From: Bradyrhizobium algeriense
GTDB taxonomy: Bacteria; Pseudomonadota; Alphaproteobacteria; Rhizobiales; Xanthobacteraceae
Direction of reading: 5' to 3'
Assembly (NCBI RefSeq): GCF_003062295.1
Contig: NZ_PYCN01000006.1
Location: 124,001 to 188,000, forward strand
Length of the DNA stretch: 64,000 bases
The notes below the pieces were generated by a model, which did no database searches, was not told the DNA's origin, and saw nothing but the letters and a program-made list of their open reading frames with translations. A program made the position numbers and the translations under genes. Numbering within the stretch: the first letter of the stretch is position 1; each line of letters begins with the position of its first letter. Positions 25,401 to 33,192 of this stretch are shown in pieces.

Positions 25401-26070
25401 TCAGCACGCCGTCGAGATCTGCCAGGAGCAGGCGCTGGCCCGGGTCGACATTGAGATGAATGCGGGTGCCATTGCCGTCAGGACCCTGCCCCGAGGAGAC
25501 GCGGAACGGATAGCGCGTGCCCGACAGCATGAAGTTGCCGTCGCCGCGGACCGAGCCGGCCAGCGAGCGCACGTCGCCACTGAAGGCGATATCGTTCAGT
25601 TCGAGCGTGCTGCGGCTGGCCGCGTCATGGAGGGCGATGCGCCCGGTGAGATTGAGCCGGTCGATCGCCAGCGAACCCAGATTGACCGTCCCGGTCGATG
25701 CCGGCCAATCGATGCGTCCCTTGGCGTCGAGCCCGAGATCGAGCGACATGCCGTTGATCGTCAGTTCGGTGGCGCGCACCTCGCCGCGCATCAGCGAGCC
25801 CAGGCTGAATTCCACGTCGAGCTTGTCGGCGCGAACCTTGCCGAGATCGTTGGCGCCGCCGACCACGACCGAGCGCAGTTGTAGCGACGGCGCCGGCAAC
25901 AGCCGTGCGTCGAGCTTGCCGCCGACCCGGACCGGCGCGCCGACGATCCGCGTCGCCTCAGCCTCGAATTGCGGCCGGAACTGGTTCCAGTCAATGAAAT
26001 ATGGCCCGACAAGCGCAGCAATCAACGCAATGATGAAGGCGATTGCCAGGCCGAGCAGCGTCGTCTGCAC
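22429..26070 (-). CDS. AsmA family protein
   Basis: A 1213-residue envelope protein of the AsmA/YhdP superfamily, whose members form long bridge-like lipid conduits between the membranes. It has an N-terminal membrane anchor (LGLAIAFIIALIAALVGPYFIDW). The typical start of the AsmA domain follows (FRPQFEAEATRIVGAPVRVGGKLDARLLPAPSLQLRSVVVGG). A very long beta-rich region comes next, then the C-terminal AsmA_2 domain at about 1000-1110 (LSGSGTLTLEAARISGLDPRAFEVAVR). The last roughly 90 residues are an extreme proline/alanine tail. The start at residue 1 places the anchor correctly. The specific lipid cargo is unknown. Confidence 0.92.
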   Translation of the reverse strand: MQTTLLGLAIAFIIALIAALVGPYFIDWNQFRPQFEAEATRIVGAPVRVGGKLDARLLPAPSLQLRSVVVGGANDLGKVRADKLDVEFSLGSLMRGEVRATELTINGMSLDLGLDAKGRIDWPASTGTVNLGSLAIDRLNLTGRIALHDAASRSTLELNDIAFSGDVRSLAGSVRGDGNFMLSGTRYPFRVSSGQGPDGNGTRIHLNVDPGQRLLLADLDGVLNFDSRSPRFEGAITLAAPPGQKGKGNDPPWRIAAKVKADYSAARLDQIEVTYGAEERALKLSGNGDIRFGVAPLLRAALSARQLDADRFVAKDNATEPVRALPALRALTSVIPHLPIPAQVELASEQVMLGGRPLQDIAAELHGDDKFWHLRRLEFRAPGATRVSLSEASATVAAPDRFKAALSVESSDPEALLTWLQGRGEIAYRSQKPLRLRGDVTVAPEGFAIDAMKADIEGGTVEGRVVVSHRQAIHGSRLDAELKAERLDLDAAMAFARSLAGPQGEWPDEGKLSLDIGRATSAGQELSPLLARLAYSPAKISLEQLKIGQLESVTLDGAGNFDRVSATGWFALNSSAASLSRLTGLIVPFSPALAARLNATGTSPSPARLKLALDLTRIAGQSDRVQARATADLDSALLKGVTTITARPTVAAIQGIDLAALRQSDVGIESKLSSEQGRALLVLLGLDRAVAAGDGPAQFEGSATGTWGGPLRLKAKISGTGLEAEAEGSAEPWAQEAKGSLSLKVRRADFGPLLDLKPADTLAQNIGLSSRVQLTGNRLTFDDLDSSLGGSRLRGSLAVTLGEEKEIEGEIGAEQLALAPAFALALGAAGHDAAEPLSTGLAKGWRGRIAFQALRGLLPGGSELQPVSGVVKSDGQSLSFDAIKGKIGGGEVTASVDAKPGANGIALNASVQFSGIDGTALRYRNLAMPAGRASMQMTLTSQGRSASALAGALSGSGTLTLEAARISGLDPRAFEVAVRANDSGQAKDDVRLKQIVEAALPAGALAVPSAQIPFTVRDGRLRVGATTLDGNGVRATVSGGYDIAADQADIRAALSLTMTTGRPEIQLLAVGTPDALSRSVDVAPLSSWLAVRAIDHETRRLDAIERGEPPPPAPAPIVLPPVDGQLPIPEATLPPALVTPKGRDPRRPPAKKATAPRPPVVNAPPAPVAGQPQVAPLPPPIDVRPAPGAAKPRPPRPPLALTPQVGNPPPRSN

Positions 26071-26271
26071 GGTATCTCCCCTTGAACCGCCCCGGCGCGC
26101 AGGCCGCGCTACGCCGAACCCGGCCCCGGAGCAGCCCGGAATATAGAGGCAAGTGCGGCGATGTCACAGCGGCATACTGACAGGCGCCCGGCCGGGCTCC
26201 GGCCGGAGCTCTTTCGGCTGTGAATTGAAACAGATCCGACGCCGGGGGCTCAAAACCGCCGCGCCAGGGCG

Positions 26272-27504
26272 TTACCAGCTCGCCGGCAGGCGTTTCAGGC
26301 CGCGCAGCACGAAGGTCGGCCGCCATTCCGGATTGACGGCGTCATCCAGCCGCAGGTCCGGGATCCGCCGAAGCAGGGTCGAAATCGCGACCTCGGCCTC
26401 GATCCGCGCCAACTGGGCGCCGAGGCAGAAATGGATGCCGCCGCCAAAGGACAGCGGCCTTACATTGGGCCGGGCGATATCGAGGCGTTCCGGGTGGTCG
26501 GGATAGACCGCCGGGTCGTGGTTGGCCGAGCCCAGCAGGCACAGCACGCTCTCGCCCTTCGGGATACGTTTTCCCCCGAGATCGTCGATGTCTTCCAGCG
26601 CCACCCGGCCGGTCAGTTGCACCGAGGAATCGTAGCGCAGGAATTCCTCGATGGCGTTGGTGATGAGCTCGGGCCTGGCCTTGAGCAGCGCAAGCTGGTC
26701 GGGATTGCGATACAGCGCCAGCAATCCGTTGCCGATCAGGTTGACGGTCGTCTCGTGGCCCGCGCCGAACAACAGAATGATATTGGCGGTCAGTTCCTCG
26801 TTGGAGAGCTTGCTGCCGTCCTCCTCCGCCTGCACCAATTGCGTGATCAGGTCGTCACCGGGGGTCTTCCGCCGCAGCTCGAACATCTGCTGGAAATACA
26901 TCGCCGCCATCGCATTGCCGGCGTTGCCCTGCTTGATTTCGTCCGGCGTCAGCGGCACCGGATCGAGCAGGCGTCCGCCATCGCGCGAACCGGTATAAAA
27001 CACTTCGCGATGCTCTTCGGGGATTCCGAGCATGTCGCAGATGATGGTGACCGGCAGGCGGAACGCAAAATCCTCGATCAGGTCCATCTTGCCCTGCGGG
27101 ATGATGCGGTCGAGCGTCTCATCGACGATCTGCTGGATGCGCGGGCGCATGTCCTCGACCCGGCGCGCGGTGAAGGCCTTCACCACCAGCCCGCGCAGGC
27201 GGGTATGGTCCGGCGGATCCTGCTGCAGCATCCAGTGGCTCATGCTGCGGAACACCGGCTCGTCCATGATCTTGGGGCCGTAGCGGCGGATCGTGCGCTC
27301 GACGTAGTCCTTGCCGAACCGCTTGTCGCGCACCACAAGGCTGGCCTCGGCGTGGCGGCTGCAGACATACACCCCGAGCGGCGTCAGGTGCACCGGATCG
27401 GTGGTGCGCATCCGCTCGTAATGCGGATAGGGATCGCGAATGAAATCGGGGGACAGCGGATTGAACAGCGGCGCGCTGCTGGCAGTCTGAGCGTGCTCGT
27501 TCAT
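26272..27504 (-). CDS. Cytochrome P450 (bacterial soluble class I type)
   Basis: A 410-residue monooxygenase without a membrane anchor. It shows the I-helix oxygen-activation motif AGHETT (248-253), the ExxR pair Glu287-Arg290 (EEFLR) and the haem-binding loop FGGGIHFCLGAQLAR with ligand Cys360. It resembles CYP107/CYP105-like bacterial enzymes in length and in ISTLLRRIPDLRL. No ferredoxin or reductase gene is adjacent, so redox partners must be elsewhere. It is divergent from a TetR regulator whose gene starts 109 bases away. The substrate is unknown. Confidence 0.96.
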   Translation of the reverse strand: MNEHAQTASSAPLFNPLSPDFIRDPYPHYERMRTTDPVHLTPLGVYVCSRHAEASLVVRDKRFGKDYVERTIRRYGPKIMDEPVFRSMSHWMLQQDPPDHTRLRGLVVKAFTARRVEDMRPRIQQIVDETLDRIIPQGKMDLIEDFAFRLPVTIICDMLGIPEEHREVFYTGSRDGGRLLDPVPLTPDEIKQGNAGNAMAAMYFQQMFELRRKTPGDDLITQLVQAEEDGSKLSNEELTANIILLFGAGHETTVNLIGNGLLALYRNPDQLALLKARPELITNAIEEFLRYDSSVQLTGRVALEDIDDLGGKRIPKGESVLCLLGSANHDPAVYPDHPERLDIARPNVRPLSFGGGIHFCLGAQLARIEAEVAISTLLRRIPDLRLDDAVNPEWRPTFVLRGLKRLPASW

Positions 27505-27559
27505 GGTGACCTCAACTGGTTGCTATGCGCAGTACAGCGCGTTTCCCCCGGGCCGAGCG

Positions 27560-27586
27560 ATCGAAATTCGATACATTATTGTATTG
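27560..27586. promoter_or_regulatory. Candidate TetR operator(s) between P450 and tetR genes
   Basis: Two adjoining palindromes lie in the divergent gap: ATCGAA-a-TTCGAT at 27560-27572 and ATACAT-ta-TTGTAT at 27571-27584. TetR-family dimers typically bind such sites beside their own gene, so autoregulation and P450 control are likely. Confidence 0.5.
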
Positions 27587-27613
27587 AGTTGCATTCTCGC
27601 CTAAACTGGGCAG

Positions 27614-28225
27614 ATGTCAAGAGTGCGAACGAGACCCACCAGGGACGACACCCGCGAAAAGCTGTTCGAAGCGGCGGCGCGCGTGTTCGAGGAACAGGGA
27701 ATCGGCGGCGCCAGCATCGAGGCGATCGCGGCGGCGGCCGGCTTCACGCGCGGGGCGTTCTATTCGAACTTCAAGAGCAAGGACGAACTGATCATCGCCA
27801 TGCTCGAGAATCACGTCGAGCAATCCATCGGGCGCATCCGCGACCTGCTTGAGAAGCACAGGAACCTTGCGGATTTCATCGATGCGCTGAAGACCATGAA
27901 CCGCAGCCAGCAGGATCCGCTCGGCCGCTCTCCCCTCTTGCACATGGAAATGATCCTGTTCGTGGCGCGCGCCGAAAAGCGCCGGCCTGAACTCGCCAAG
28001 CGGCTGCGCGCCCGGCGAAAGCTGGTCACCGACATCATCGAGACCACGGCCAGGAACAGCGGCAGGACGACCATTCTCAACCCGACATGGGCCGGCGCGC
28101 TGGTGCTGGCGCTGGAGGACGGTTTTCGTCTGCACCGCCTGATCGATCCCGAGACCACGCCGCCCGACAGCTTTTTTCGCGCCATCGGCGACCTGCAGAG
28201 GACGATGGGAATTTCATCGACCTGA
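27614..28225 (+). CDS. TetR/AcrR family transcriptional regulator
   Basis: This 203-residue regulator has the N-terminal helix-turn-helix (residues about 13-60, TREKLFEAAARVFEEQGIGGASIEAIAAAAGFTRGAFYSNFKSKDELI) and a helical ligand-binding domain. TRGAFYSNFKSKDEL is a very typical TetR recognition-helix region. It is divergent from the P450 gene, which suggests control of that gene and of itself. The ligand is not predictable. Confidence 0.95.
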   Translation: MSRVRTRPTRDDTREKLFEAAARVFEEQGIGGASIEAIAAAAGFTRGAFYSNFKSKDELIIAMLENHVEQSIGRIRDLLEKHRNLADFIDALKTMNRSQQDPLGRSPLLHMEMILFVARAEKRRPELAKRLRARRKLVTDIIETTARNSGRTTILNPTWAGALVLALEDGFRLHRLIDPETTPPDSFFRAIGDLQRTMGISST

Positions 28226-28335
28226 GACGAAAATATCCGCCTCGTGATCAGAGACGGTGCGGAAGTGCTGCGAAAGACGTTCGACATTGAAGCGCGCCCG
28301 ATGAGCGGCGATCGCGAGCCTTGCAATAACGGCAG

Positions 28336-29712
28336 CTAGCCCGTGTCGCTTCCGATGTGCGCCTTGTGCATTTGTCCCGCGACCGCCCTCACCTTGCGCG
28401 GCGACGCCCGCCAGATCGCAACCGCCGACAGGATGCTGACGGCAATGCCGATCGCAAAGGCTGACGTGTAGCTGCCCGAAAGATCGTACAGCACCCCGGT
28501 CGCCCACGGACCCGCGGCGCCGCCGGCCAGCGCCGCCAGCATAATGGTGCCGAAGATGCTGCCATATTGCTTGCCCTGAAAGATTTCCAGCACCACCGCG
28601 CCCATGATCGACGTCAGGCCATAGCCGAGCGCGCCTTGCGTGAAGATCATGAGATAGACCAGCGGCAATACCGGCGCGAATTTCAAGGCGATCAGCGCGG
28701 CGAAACAGATAGCAAAGCCGGCGCAGCTGATCGCCCAGATCCATTCGCGCCCGATCCGGTCGGAAAGATGCCCGAGCCAGATCTGGCCGGGAATGCCGAG
28801 CAGGCTGACGACGCCGAGCGCCCACACCGCGACGTTTGCGCTGAAGCCGACATCGAGCAGAAATTTGGTCTGGTGAACCTGCACGGCGTACCAGATGTAC
28901 AGGCCACAGAAGTAACCAATCGCAATCCACCAGAACCGCGCGGTGCGCAGCGCGCGGCCAAGCGTCCAGTCAGTGCCGGCCCACACGGGATCGACGACGT
29001 TCGAGCGAGGCGCGGCCGATGTCGCCGACGGCGCCGCATCGCCATCCGGCAGCAAGCCGATATCCTCGGGGCGCTTGCGCAGCAAGAAATTGATCGGCGC
29101 GAGCACGGCGAGCACCAGAATGCCCATCGCTGTACAGGCGGTGCGCCAGCCGGTCTGCTCGATCAAATGCTGCACCCATGGCAGCAAGGTCACCGAGCCG
29201 ATGCCGACGCCGGCAAAGGCGAGCCCCATGGCGAGCCCACGGCGGCGGATGAACCAGTTCGGCAGAAACAGCGATTGGCCGGAATAGCCGAGGCAGACGC
29301 TGCCCGCGCCGACCAGCACGCCGATCGTGAGATAGAGATGCCATGGCTGCGTCGTCAGCGGCGCGAGCAACAACCCGCCGCCCATCAGCGCGACGCCGAG
29401 CTCCATCACCGCGCGCGGACCGAAGCGATCCATCATGCGCCCGATCAGCGGACTGACGGCACCCGATACCACGAAGCCGAACGAGAAAGCGCCCGCGGTG
29501 ACGCCGCGCTCCCATCCGAACTCGGAAATGATCGGCGGAAAGAACAGCGAGAACGCCGTCCGCGCATTGACGCCGATCGCCATGGTGACGAACGTCACGA
29601 CGACGATCAGCCAGCCGTAGAAGAAGGGAAGATGCATCGGGGGGCTTTTCGTATGGATTTTCTTCGATGTCTCGGCAATGAGGATGTTCTTGGCAATAGT
29701 CTGATCGGCCAT
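28336..29712 (-). CDS. MFS transporter, oxalate/formate antiporter-like (OFA or MCT-like)
   Basis: A 458-residue permease with twelve predicted helices. It has the MFS loop motif GRMMDRFGPRAVM between helices 2 and 3, a second GHLSDRIGREWIW between 8 and 9, and an R/K-rich central loop (LLRKRPEDIGLLPDGD). The N-terminal FYGWLIVVVTFVTMAIGVNARTAFSLFFPPI resembles the monocarboxylate/OFA group, so a small organic acid is a plausible cargo. The ATG at 29712 is used (a GTG lies one codon earlier); ATG at 29637, directly before the first helix, is also possible. Confidence 0.88.
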   Translation of the reverse strand: MADQTIAKNILIAETSKKIHTKSPPMHLPFFYGWLIVVVTFVTMAIGVNARTAFSLFFPPIISEFGWERGVTAGAFSFGFVVSGAVSPLIGRMMDRFGPRAVMELGVALMGGGLLLAPLTTQPWHLYLTIGVLVGAGSVCLGYSGQSLFLPNWFIRRRGLAMGLAFAGVGIGSVTLLPWVQHLIEQTGWRTACTAMGILVLAVLAPINFLLRKRPEDIGLLPDGDAAPSATSAAPRSNVVDPVWAGTDWTLGRALRTARFWWIAIGYFCGLYIWYAVQVHQTKFLLDVGFSANVAVWALGVVSLLGIPGQIWLGHLSDRIGREWIWAISCAGFAICFAALIALKFAPVLPLVYLMIFTQGALGYGLTSIMGAVVLEIFQGKQYGSIFGTIMLAALAGGAAGPWATGVLYDLSGSYTSAFAIGIAVSILSAVAIWRASPRKVRAVAGQMHKAHIGSDTG

Positions 29713-29962
29713 CACCTTCGCATCCGCGACTCAAGATGACACGAATTTCTCAGGGACCGTACCCGGATGTGGCTTCGATGCACAACCTTATCCGGTGTTT
29801 CATCACTTAATCGCTTTAGAATTGTGACGCACCACGATCGTTTCGCTTGTCGAGGGGTACTCATGGTTGGCAGCTCTTGATTCCGAGTGCTTTTCGCGCA
29901 GCTCTTGCGTGTGGTTCCATACCATCTAAGATGCAGCGCCCGGATCGCGAAATTGGTTCAAC

Positions 29963-31888
29963 ATGAACGATGAGGCGGTGGACAAAGGCGAAGAACAAGC
30001 CGCCCGGACCGGGCGATTTGCTGTACCGGGTGCAGGCGTTGCACTCGTGCGTCAAGAGACCGTCGTGCTGCTGGTCGATCTCGTGGAATCGGTGCGGCTC
30101 ATGCGAGAGCACGAAGCTTTCACCATTCGCCGATGGGCAGACTTTGTCGGCATCGTCACTACTGAGATACTGCCGCGCTATCGTGGCGTCCTGGTGAAGA
30201 GTCTCGGTGATGGCCTTCTGGCGCGTTTCGAGACGGTGCCTGACGCCGCTGATGCCGCCGCCGCGATGCATCGGACACTTGCCGCGCAGAACGTCGGCAT
30301 GCCCGAAGACCAGCATTTCGACCTGCGCGCCGGAATCAACGCCGCGATGGCATGGAGCGACGGGATCGATATCTACGGGACCGGCGTAAACCTGGCGGCG
30401 CGGCTGGCAACGCTGGCCGGCCCGGGCGAGACGATTGCCAGCGCCTCAGCACATGAGCAACTGGCGGCCGCCCTGGCAAGTCTTGCGAAGCCCGGCGAGA
30501 CCATCGGCAGCGCCACAGCACGCGACGAGCTTACGCATGGTGTTGACGCGTCGTGCGAAGACCTTGGAGAATGCATTCTCAAACATTTTGACAAGCCGGT
30601 TCGGGCCTATCGCGTTGGCCCGCCTAGTCCGCTTCCAAGCCTTACTCGGCGGCGCGACTATGGAACGGCCATGCAGCCGACCATTGCCGTGATCCCCTTC
30701 TCTGCGAGGAACGACAGCCCAGCGCTTTTCGATGTCGGCAACCTGATTGCCGACAGCGTGATCTGGCGACTGTCGAAGGCAGCGGACCTGAAGGTGATTT
30801 CACGTCTGTCGACCGCCGTTTTCCGCGGCCGCGCGAGCGATGTCGGAGAGGTGTCGGCACATCTCGGCGCCACCTATGTCCTCAGCGGCGCGTATGTTGC
30901 GGATGCCGGCAAGATCATGGTGAGTGCCGAACTCTCCGAAGCGCGCAACAACCAAGTGGTCTGGACCGACCGACTGAACGGCGAAATCGGCGATCTGCTG
31001 AGGCCGGAAAGCGAACTGGCGGATCGCATCGCCCAGGCAGTGCATTTGTCCGTCCTCGACGCTGAGGTCGAGCATATTCTGACCCAGCCGCTGCCGACCC
31101 TCGAGAGCTACTCGCTGCTGCTTGGCAGCATCAAGTTGATGCACCGCTCCAGCAAGGAGGAGTTTCTCCAGACGCGGAGAATTCTTGACGAACTGATTAA
31201 CCGGCATAGCCGGATCGCGGCGCCGCGCGCGTGGCTCGGCAACTGGTACATTCTGCAGGTGACACGCGGCTGGTCTGAGGACCGCAAGCGCGAGGCGGTC
31301 GAGGCCTTAAGCGCAACCCACGCCGCCCTCGACCGGGATCCGTCGGACGCGCTTGCGCTGGCGACCGAGGGCTTTGTCTACTGTCACTTGTTGAAGGATC
31401 TGGAGACCGCGCGCAAGCGCTGCAACGAGGCTGTGAATGCCAACCCCAGCCACGCCCTCGGCTGGCTCTATCTCGGCACCGTTAACGCGTTCATGGGGGA
31501 AGGGAAAGCGGCTGTGGACGCGACACGCCGTGCGATAGAGCTCTCTCCGCTCGATCCGCAACGCTACTACTTCGAGTGCCTTGGCGCGGCGGCAGAGCTT
31601 TCCGCGCATCAATACGAGAATGCTGAAAGGCTTGCGCGCTCATCGCTTGTGCACCACCGCATGCATTCTTCCACATGGCGGGCCCTGACGATCTCGCTCG
31701 TGGCGCAGGATCGAATGGATGAGGCGCGCGAGGCGCTCGCCAGGCTGCGACAGCTCGAGCCGCAATTGACGGTGGAGCGATATCTTGCGCGCATGCCGAA
31801 TGCGGCGCTCGAAACCGGCCGGCAATGGGCGTGCTGTCTGGCCATGGCGGGGTTGCCATCGGGAAACGGCAACTCGAACCGGCACTGA
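29963..31888 (+). CDS. Class III nucleotide cyclase-like protein with TolB-like and TPR domains
   Basis: A soluble 641-residue protein. Residues about 30-220 are an adenylate/guanylate cyclase homology domain: VVLLVDLVESVRLM with metal-site Asp39, KSLGDGLLARF with Asp83, and GTGVNLAARLATLA. About 235-360 is a TolB/FlgO-like segment (TIAVIPFSARNDSPALFDVGNLIADSVIWRLS). About 380-620 is TPR (ALATEGFVYCHLLKDLETARKRCNEAVNANPSHALGWLYLGTV). The arrangement is common in rhizobia for cyclases with TPR sensors. Odd: a 23-residue tandem duplication inside the end of the cyclase domain (residues 148-170 and 171-193), which may affect the dimer core. Catalytic activity is therefore uncertain. Confidence 0.88.
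   Translation: MNDEAVDKGEEQAARTGRFAVPGAGVALVRQETVVLLVDLVESVRLMREHEAFTIRRWADFVGIVTTEILPRYRGVLVKSLGDGLLARFETVPDAADAAAAMHRTLAAQNVGMPEDQHFDLRAGINAAMAWSDGIDIYGTGVNLAARLATLAGPGETIASASAHEQLAAALASLAKPGETIGSATARDELTHGVDASCEDLGECILKHFDKPVRAYRVGPPSPLPSLTRRRDYGTAMQPTIAVIPFSARNDSPALFDVGNLIADSVIWRLSKAADLKVISRLSTAVFRGRASDVGEVSAHLGATYVLSGAYVADAGKIMVSAELSEARNNQVVWTDRLNGEIGDLLRPESELADRIAQAVHLSVLDAEVEHILTQPLPTLESYSLLLGSIKLMHRSSKEEFLQTRRILDELINRHSRIAAPRAWLGNWYILQVTRGWSEDRKREAVEALSATHAALDRDPSDALALATEGFVYCHLLKDLETARKRCNEAVNANPSHALGWLYLGTVNAFMGEGKAAVDATRRAIELSPLDPQRYYFECLGAAAELSAHQYENAERLARSSLVHHRMHSSTWRALTISLVAQDRMDEAREALARLRQLEPQLTVERYLARMPNAALETGRQWACCLAMAGLPSGNGNSNRH
30404..30541 (+). repeat. 69-bp in-frame tandem duplication inside the cyclase domain
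   Basis: Two adjacent 69-base units (30404-30472, 30473-30541) encode LATLAGPGETIASASAHEQL and LASLAKPGETIGSATARDEL plus three residues each. Related cyclases normally have one copy of this L-A-x-PGET/EI segment. The copies have diverged, so the duplication is not recent. Confidence 0.75.
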
Positions 31889-32007
31889 TCCTGGAGAAAA
31901 ATATCTCGCCCGTGTGAAGCAGTACACATTCGGAACGAGCGTGACCGGGGAAATTGCAACGAGGCGCTTACTGGCGGAAAGCTGACTTACACACAGAGGA
32001 GGCAGGA

Positions 32008-33153
32008 ATGGCTCAACTGGGCGGTGCGGGCGGAGCAGGTGGTGCGGGCGGCGCGGGTGGCGCCGGTGGAGCGGGAGGCGCCGGTGGCGCTGGCGGCGCG
32101 GGAGGGGCTGGCGGAGCCGGCGGAGCAATGCTCGGCACATTGGGCGACGTCTATGCCAATCCGATCATGGTGGATGCACTCATTCTCGGTCGCGAAGGGA
32201 CGATCGTTGTTCCTGAAGATCCGGGTCCTCCCCCGCGGTACTACTTCTACGCGCCGAATTTGCCGGGCATCGATAATGAGGAACAAATGGAACGCTGGGA
32301 GCCGTGGGTTCGCGCCTACACGGCGATCGGCGAGATGCTGCAGGGGATCAACTTTCGCGCGGCGGGCAACGGATTCCAGGTTCTATCGGGCACATACTTG
32401 ATTGCGGAAATCCAACGTCCGCATAAGCCGACGTTCGAGGCACAGATTCCCATGGTGCTTAGTTGGGCCGAACTGCGCAGCGAACGCGCCACCGAGATCA
32501 TGGCCCAGATCGACCCCCAATACGCCTTCTGGTCGTCGATCATCTACATGCACCCCGACCGGACTAAACGCACATTCGAACTCATCAACATGCTCTTGCA
32601 GTTCTGCGTGTATGTAGAAATGCGCTTCAAGCATGCGCTCGCATGCTGGCGGCCCGTCGAATACAACGCCCAGGTGCAACCAATGATCACGACTCCCGGG
32701 CACGGAAGCTTTCCGAGCGGACACGCCACCCAGGTCCATGCGGTCGCACATATGTTGAAAGCGCTGCTGGATCTCGATCCGACCAAGCCCGCACACGCCC
32801 CGGTAATCGACCAGCTCGACCGCCAGGCTGCACGCATTGCAACCAACCGTGTCGTTGCCGGGGTCCATTTCCCGGTCGATAGCATGGCAGGCCGCATGCT
32901 GGGCGTTGCTTTGGCTGACTACTTCGTCGGACGTTGCGCAGGTGGCCAGAAATTCATGGAGCGCAAGTTCCTCGCTGCAGAGATCGACGCCGCCCCTCGC
33001 ACGGACTTCAATCCGTTCAACGCCGACCAGCATCTCAGCACCGGAAAATTCTACTCCGAACTTTCGGGAGGAACAGGGAACGTAGAGGAGTCCGAATTGA
33101 TGGAGCACGTCTGGGAAAAAGCGCGATACGAGTGGGCGGGTAGATTCCCATAG
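32008..33153 (+). CDS. PAP2/vanadium-haloperoxidase superfamily protein with (GGA)12 N-terminus
   Basis: A 381-residue protein with the complete active-site signature of the acid phosphatase/vanadium haloperoxidase fold. Lys208 and Arg215-Pro216 follow the K-x6-RP pattern, residues 236-239 are PSGH, and Arg281-x5-His287-x3-Asp291 complete it. It could therefore be a phosphatase or a vanadate-dependent haloperoxidase; the sequence does not decide. Residues 5-40 are twelve perfect Gly-Gly-Ala repeats, a flexible tail with no signal peptide. The ATG at 32008 has GAGG/AGGA seven to ten bases upstream. A subtilase-like gene follows after 39 bases, probably in the same operon. Confidence 0.88.
   Translation: MAQLGGAGGAGGAGGAGGAGGAGGAGGAGGAGGAGGAGGAMLGTLGDVYANPIMVDALILGREGTIVVPEDPGPPPRYYFYAPNLPGIDNEEQMERWEPWVRAYTAIGEMLQGINFRAAGNGFQVLSGTYLIAEIQRPHKPTFEAQIPMVLSWAELRSERATEIMAQIDPQYAFWSSIIYMHPDRTKRTFELINMLLQFCVYVEMRFKHALACWRPVEYNAQVQPMITTPGHGSFPSGHATQVHAVAHMLKALLDLDPTKPAHAPVIDQLDRQAARIATNRVVAGVHFPVDSMAGRMLGVALADYFVGRCAGGQKFMERKFLAAEIDAAPRTDFNPFNADQHLSTGKFYSELSGGTGNVEESELMEHVWEKARYEWAGRFP
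32020..32127 (+). repeat. Twelve tandem 9-bp units encoding (Gly-Gly-Ala)12
   Basis: The 108-base stretch consists of 12 units of the form GGN-GGN-GCN. Third positions vary freely between units, so the peptide repeat rather than the DNA repeat appears to be maintained. Confidence 0.9.
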
Positions 33154-33192
33154 GCGAAGTATCATCTCGCAACCCGAAGCGGAGAGCATACG

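Noticed and set aside
28567..29739. 390-codon frame antisense to the MFS gene
   Set aside because: Reverse-complement shadow of a membrane protein gene; no hydrophobic pattern or motif of its own.
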